Shown: positions 7,344-10,129 of the stretch, in pieces
Layout of the letters: each line of letters opens with the position of its first letter
Position numbering within the stretch: the stretch's first letter is position 1
Assembly: GCA_036803245.1 (NCBI GenBank)
Contig: DAIRUQ010000103.1
Span: forward strand, 1-10,129
Source of the DNA: DAIRUQ01 sp036803245
Lineage (GTDB): Bacteria > Chloroflexota > Anaerolineae > UBA1429
DNA length: 10,129 nucleotides
Direction of reading: 5' to 3'
Notes under the pieces: model-generated
Told to the model about the DNA's origin: nothing
The model's database searches: none
What the model saw: the letters and a program-made list of their open reading frames with translations, nothing else
Program-made: the position numbers and the translations under genes

Positions 7344-8670
7344 GTGCATTTTTCTCCTGTCGCCGCCAGTACCGCCGGTAGAAGGACAGCGGCGCGGCAC
7401 GCTCGGGGATCTCTCTAGCCTGGCGATCCCATTCTGCCATGGCCTGGTCGGCTTGTGCAAAGCAACGTTGCGCGAGTTCACTACGATGGGAGGCGGTGTC
7501 AGCACCTTCTCGGCACAGCGCCTGCACAGACCTGGCGAACTGCTGCTCCAGCCGGTCACGGCTTGCTTCAATGACGCGGCTGCGCTCGCCATAGTTCCGC
7601 AGCACGCACCGGTGCAGACGCTCATGACGCCACCAGAGCGCGCGCTCATCGTAGCGGGCCCCCGGCGCCCGCCCCATGTCAGGCAGGGGGGCGCCATTGA
7701 GAAACAGCGGCTTGAAGGTGCTCAGGCAGGGCGCCGAGGTGCCCGTCACCCAGAAGGTATCGTGAGGCTCACCCAGGTGCGCCACCAACGAGCAGGTGGT
7801 CTGGCTTGCACGAGTCAGGTTGTTGGCGGCATGCATGCAGATACTGGCCATGGAGCTGCGGCGCGGGTCAAAGGCGGCCTCTTGTTGGGCACCGTGGTCC
7901 CGCAAAAAGCTCATCATCAGTGCGGGCGTGATCTGTCCCTGATGCTCCTTGAGCAGCGCCGTGGCCCGGGTCTGGCGGGCCACGCACCGGCTAAAGGTAG
8001 TGTAGAACCGATCCGAATAGCAGCGACGGAAGCCAAAGGTCTCGCCGCGCTTGAGCCAGCCGCGCCGGCGGGCGTTCTCCACCAGGCCAGGCGAGGCCAA
8101 GTCCCAGGACTCTTCGATGGTCAGCCCATTGCTGATAGCCCGCACGTCGCGAACCCTTTCTGCGGCCCAGTGCGCGCCCGCGGTCTCTAGCACCCATGCC
8201 TGCTGGCGGTCAGCGATGAGAAAGGCGTTGTGGTAGCGCATCGTTTTGTTCTGATAGCCCGCCACGCCGCCCTGCCCGTATTCGCTCAAGAGATCGGTGA
8301 GGATCTCCAGCGCACGCTCGGCGTTGGAGGCTCGCTCCAGCGCCAGTCGCATCATATCCATGCCCAGAAGGCCCGTCTCGGCATGAGCTTCCTTGGTAAA
8401 GACGGCTTCATTACCGATGGTCACGCCGTGCTCGTTGGCGCCCATCTCGCAGCCCCACATCCAGAAAGGTTTGCAGAGCAAGACCTCATTGGTCTCTCGC
8501 ACCTGCGGCACCCGGAGATAGGTGCACTCTACCAAGCCGTCCGGGGCGTGCTCCTGCCGCGGCTGCCAGATGACGGCGTGGGCCTCGTTGGGCTCTCGAT
8601 CGCTGTTCTTGGCCAGGATCACCGAGCCATCGCTGGTAGCGTTGCCCAGCGCGACGAGCGTGTCACACAT
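7327..8670 (-). CDS. Secernin-like peptidase family C69 protein (Ntn-hydrolase fold)
   Basis: 447 residues, beginning MCDTLVAL, the hallmark of C69/secernin proteins. Cys2 becomes the N-terminal nucleophile once Met is removed, as in Ntn-hydrolases. Further family features are 'AKNSDREPNEAH' (~20-31), 'WGCEMGANEHGVTIGNEAVF' region (~72-91) and 'HNAFLIADRQQAWVLETAG' region (~147-165). Lactobacillus PepD-type members are dipeptidases; secernin-like bacterial members mostly lack a defined substrate, so dipeptidase or amidohydrolase activity is only likely. The C-terminal ~100 residues are Arg/Glu-rich and helical. The start is firm: GGAGG sits 6 bases upstream and Cys2 must be at the N-terminus. 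No signal peptide is visible, so it is probably cytoplasmic. It is the first gene of an operon with the lytic transglycosylase lipoprotein; they overlap by 17-23 bases, suggesting coupled translation and perhaps a role with wall-derived peptides (inference). Confidence 0.88.
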   Translation of the reverse strand: MCDTLVALGNATSDGSVILAKNSDREPNEAHAVIWQPRQEHAPDGLVECTYLRVPQVRETNEVLLCKPFWMWGCEMGANEHGVTIGNEAVFTKEAHAETGLLGMDMMRLALERASNAERALEILTDLLSEYGQGGVAGYQNKTMRYHNAFLIADRQQAWVLETAGAHWAAERVRDVRAISNGLTIEESWDLASPGLVENARRRGWLKRGETFGFRRCYSDRFYTTFSRCVARQTRATALLKEHQGQITPALMMSFLRDHGAQQEAAFDPRRSSMASICMHAANNLTRASQTTCSLVAHLGEPHDTFWVTGTSAPCLSTFKPLFLNGAPLPDMGRAPGARYDERALWWRHERLHRCVLRNYGERSRVIEASRDRLEQQFARSVQALCREGADTASHRSELAQRCFAQADQAMAEWDRQAREIPERAAPLSFYRRYWRRQEKNAHGPDA

Positions 8671-8705
8671 GCTCTCCCTCCCTCGCGGCCCAAGACGCGG
8701 TTCGT

Positions 8706-8734
8706 TTGACCCTGTCGCGACCGTAACCTATACT
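8706..8734 (+). promoter_or_regulatory. Sigma70-type promoter of the 138-residue gene
   Basis: TTGACC (8706-8711) and TATACT (8729-8734) are separated by 17 bases, each one mismatch from consensus. Transcription would start near 8741, leaving about 28 leader bases before the ATG at 8769. The spacer contains the 8-bp palindrome GTCGCGAC (8714-8721). The rest of this 98-base divergent region shows no convincing minus-strand promoter for the C69 operon. Confidence 0.65.
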
Positions 8735-8768
8735 CGGCCGCCGTGCCGTCCCACAGATGGAGTATTGC

Positions 8769-9185
8769 ATGAGCCGGATCATCAACACCGCCAGCCCTGG
8801 CAAGCTGCGCAGCCAGGCCCGCCGAACCATCGCCGAGGTGCTACGCAACCTGATGCACAAGGACCCCGCCGACCCCGAAGCCAAGGACATGGCCGCGTGC
8901 GTGGTCTACGCCCTGCGGGACATCGAGTCCACCATCGACACAACCGTAGAAGCTTGGGAAAAACGCGATTATTACCTAAAGGCCGACAGGTTTCGCCTGG
9001 ATTGGGAATGGGTCGGCAAGGAAGCCTCCCAGCTCGAGCGACTGATTCGCCAAGGCCGCTGGTCCGACGTGAGCCAGCAGTTGGTCGGATTGGTCACCCG
9101 TTTTGGCGATATCAAGATCGGCCGAGCTATGCGCCCCGCCTCCACCTGGCAGGGCTGCTATGAACGGCTGCTGCAGGACGATTGA
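8769..9185 (+). CDS. Conserved hypothetical protein, small and helical (Chloroflexota-type)
   Basis: 138 residues, function unknown. I do not recognise a named domain; the N-terminal 'MSRIINTASPGK' and the central 'TVEAWEKRDYYLKADRFR' resemble hypothetical proteins I associate with Chloroflexota genomes. It looks soluble and mostly alpha-helical, rich in Arg, Asp, Glu and Trp, with no signal peptide or membrane segment. The conserved-looking core is the aromatic/charged stretch around residues 57-75 (WEKRDYYLKADRFRLDWEW). The ATG at 8769 is preferred over the ATG at 8757 (which would add MEYC) because GGAG (8759-8762) lies 6 bases upstream of 8769, whereas nothing resembling a Shine-Dalgarno precedes 8757. 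It has its own promoter and stands alone, facing convergently towards the FAH-family gene 14 bases away. The high order of charged helices could suit a scaffold or nucleic-acid-associated role, but that is a guess. Confidence 0.8.
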   Translation: MSRIINTASPGKLRSQARRTIAEVLRNLMHKDPADPEAKDMAACVVYALRDIESTIDTTVEAWEKRDYYLKADRFRLDWEWVGKEASQLERLIRQGRWSDVSQQLVGLVTRFGDIKIGRAMRPASTWQGCYERLLQDD

Positions 9186-9202
9186 GCCGTTCGCACGGCT
9201 CA
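9183..9202. terminator. Shared hairpin formed by the two converging stop codons
   Basis: A perfect 8-bp stem TGAGCCGT / ACGGCTCA with a TCGC loop. Its first three bases are the TGA stop of the plus-strand gene and its last three are the TGA stop (as TCA) of the minus-strand FAH gene. It occupies the whole gap between them, so it is the only candidate terminator for both. No T-tract follows on either strand. Confidence 0.55.
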
Positions 9203-10114
9203 GGGCGTCGCCGGCAATAGCACCACAGAGTTGGTCAGCTCGCCAATACCCTCGATGGCTAGGGTGATGACGTCGCCGGCCTGCAGCGTGAACGTGTCGG
9301 GCGGCACGACGCCGGTGCCGGTCATCAAGAAGGCGCCATTGGGAAAGCTGTTGCAGCGCCCCAGATAGCCAGCCAGTTCCTCCAGGGAGCGATGCAGATA
9401 CGACGTGGAGGTCGCACCCTCAAAGGCAACCAGGTCGTCACGCACGATGCGGCAAGTGATCCCAAGAGCCAGCGGATCAAAGCTCGGATCGGGCAGCCGG
9501 ATCCATGGACCCAGGGCGCAGGCGCGATCATAGACCTTGGCTTGGGGCAGATAGAGCGGATTCTGGCCCTCGATGTCGCGCGAGCTCATGTCGTTGCCCA
9601 CGGTATAGCCGACGATCTCGCATTGAGGCGTAAGCAGTAGGGTCAGCTCGGCCTCGGGGACATCCCAGGTGGAATCCTCGCGAATGCCAACCGGTTCGCC
9701 AGGACCGCTAACGCGATGGGACGTCGCCTTGAGGAACAGCTCTGGCCGCTCGGCGGCATAGACACGGCCATAGATGGTCGGCTCTTGTGATTCGCGCATG
9801 CGGGCCTCGCGGCTCATCTCGTAGGTCACACCGGCCGCCCACACTTCCTGGGCGCCAATGGGGGGCAAGAGCTGCAACCCACGCGTCAGCAGATCGTTGA
9901 CGGTGCCCATGGGCGTTGACAGGGAAATGGCGCTGGCGAGATTCTCCAGGGCGGCCTGCGTCCGTCCAGCCGCGCCTCGCAGCCAGGCGTCGAGGCTAGC
10001 CACTTGCGGCTGACCGAGATCGGTCAGGTCGTAGAGCATACCGTCAGTGATGACGCCAAAGCGATCACGGTCCAGGCCATGGTTGAAACGGCAGAGAAAG
10101 CGTCCGGTGCGCAT
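9200..10114 (-). CDS. Fumarylacetoacetate hydrolase (FAH) family protein, possible 2-keto-3-deoxy sugar acid dehydratase
   Basis: 304 residues. The C-terminal two-thirds carry the FAH fold with its metal site: E154 and E156 in 'VPEAELTLL', D175 in 'VGNDMSSRD', and the likely catalytic Lys K193 in 'LPQAKVYD'. Mg2+- or Mn2+-dependent family members split or dehydrate 2-keto acids. The stretch 'GRVYAAERPELFLKA' with 'GVTYEMSREAR' resembles, from memory, the 2-keto-3-deoxy-D-arabinonate dehydratase (KdaD) branch of archaeal and bacterial pentose oxidation rather than true fumarylacetoacetase, which is longer. The N-terminal ~90 residues are a small family-typical domain. The ATG at 10114 has AGGAGG 4 bases upstream, a strong site with slightly short spacing. 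The gene's upstream neighbours are outside the window, so the pathway cannot be confirmed. Cytoplasmic; no signal peptide. Confidence 0.88.
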   Translation of the reverse strand: MRTGRFLCRFNHGLDRDRFGVITDGMLYDLTDLGQPQVASLDAWLRGAAGRTQAALENLASAISLSTPMGTVNDLLTRGLQLLPPIGAQEVWAAGVTYEMSREARMRESQEPTIYGRVYAAERPELFLKATSHRVSGPGEPVGIREDSTWDVPEAELTLLLTPQCEIVGYTVGNDMSSRDIEGQNPLYLPQAKVYDRACALGPWIRLPDPSFDPLALGITCRIVRDDLVAFEGATSTSYLHRSLEELAGYLGRCNSFPNGAFLMTGTGVVPPDTFTLQAGDVITLAIEGIGELTNSVVLLPATP

Positions 10115-10129
10115 GCGTCCTCCTAGTCG

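Noticed and set aside
7350..7697. N-terminal extension of the lipoprotein frame by about 116 residues
   Set aside because: It lies wholly within the C69 gene in another frame and would bury the signal peptide and lipobox inside the protein.
7213..8190. 325-codon plus-strand open frame across the C69/lipoprotein junction
   Set aside because: It is antisense to two confident genes, with no recognisable domain or plausible ribosome binding site.
8714..8721. 8-bp palindrome GTCGCGAC in the promoter spacer as an operator
   Set aside because: It is too short in GC-rich DNA to claim as a regulatory site without conservation data.
8720..8755. Minus-strand promoter for the C69 operon (TATAGG with TGTGGG)
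   Set aside because: The -10-like hexamer is simply the reverse of the plus-strand -10 region and the paired -35 hexamer matches poorly. The operon's promoter was not located.
8522..9163. 213-codon plus-strand frame overlapping the C69 start and the 138-residue gene
   Set aside because: It crosses the divergent promoter region and is out of frame with the better-supported small gene; its composition (Arg/Pro-rich) is typical of a shadow frame.
1..10129. tRNA/rRNA genes, CRISPR arrays, insertion sequences, phage or defence genes
   Set aside because: I saw no long direct or inverted repeats, no transposase or integrase motifs and no structured RNA genes. Apart from short gaps, the window is filled by six ordinary genes.

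Overview
This is a 10.1-kb GC-rich bacterial window (by eye well above 60% GC) with six protein genes, very short intergenic gaps, and no RNA genes, mobile elements or CRISPR arrays that I can see. The best guess for the source is Chloroflexota (Anaerolineae-like). The reasons are the secreted lipoprotein with a Pro/Thr-rich 'ATPxPTxTP' linker, a small helical protein resembling hypothetical proteins I associate with that phylum, and the mix of a GH116 glycosidase, a secernin-type C69 peptidase and a multidomain sulfur-transfer flavoprotein. This assignment is inference from style, not proof.

Layout. (1) Bases 1-2200, +: 3' part of a GH116 (GBA2-like) beta-glycosidase, cut by the window edge. 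(2) 2201-2343: a hairpin, then a near-consensus sigma70-type promoter whose 17-bp spacer carries a CsoR/CstR-like palindrome (TACCC-N5-GGGTA). (3) 2344-4818, +: an 824-residue fusion of CoA-disulfide/persulfide reductase, rhodanese, TusA and DsrE2-like domains. An in-frame ATG with its own Shine-Dalgarno sequence lies at the rhodanese/TusA linker. (4) 4847-4870: a hairpin between convergent genes. (5) 8670 down to 4857, -: a two-gene overlapping operon of a secernin-like C69 Ntn-hydrolase followed by a TPR lipoprotein with a C-terminal lytic transglycosylase domain. (6) 8671-8768: divergent intergenic region with a good + strand promoter. (7) 8769-9185, +: a 138-residue protein of unknown function. 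(8) 9183-9202: a perfect hairpin whose two ends are the stop codons of converging genes. (9) 10114-9200, -: a fumarylacetoacetate-hydrolase-family enzyme, possibly a 2-keto-3-deoxy sugar acid dehydratase.

How the parts relate. The genes do not form one pathway. The most coherent story is a reactive-sulfur unit. The four-domain protein could reduce CoA-persulfide or CoA-disulfide and pass sulfane sulfur through rhodanese, TusA and DsrE cysteines in one chain. Its promoter looks as though a persulfide- or copper-sensing CsoR-family repressor controls it. The C69/lytic-transglycosylase pair probably acts on the cell envelope or on peptides. The GH116 and FAH enzymes suggest carbohydrate breakdown but are at opposite ends of the window and are not demonstrably linked.
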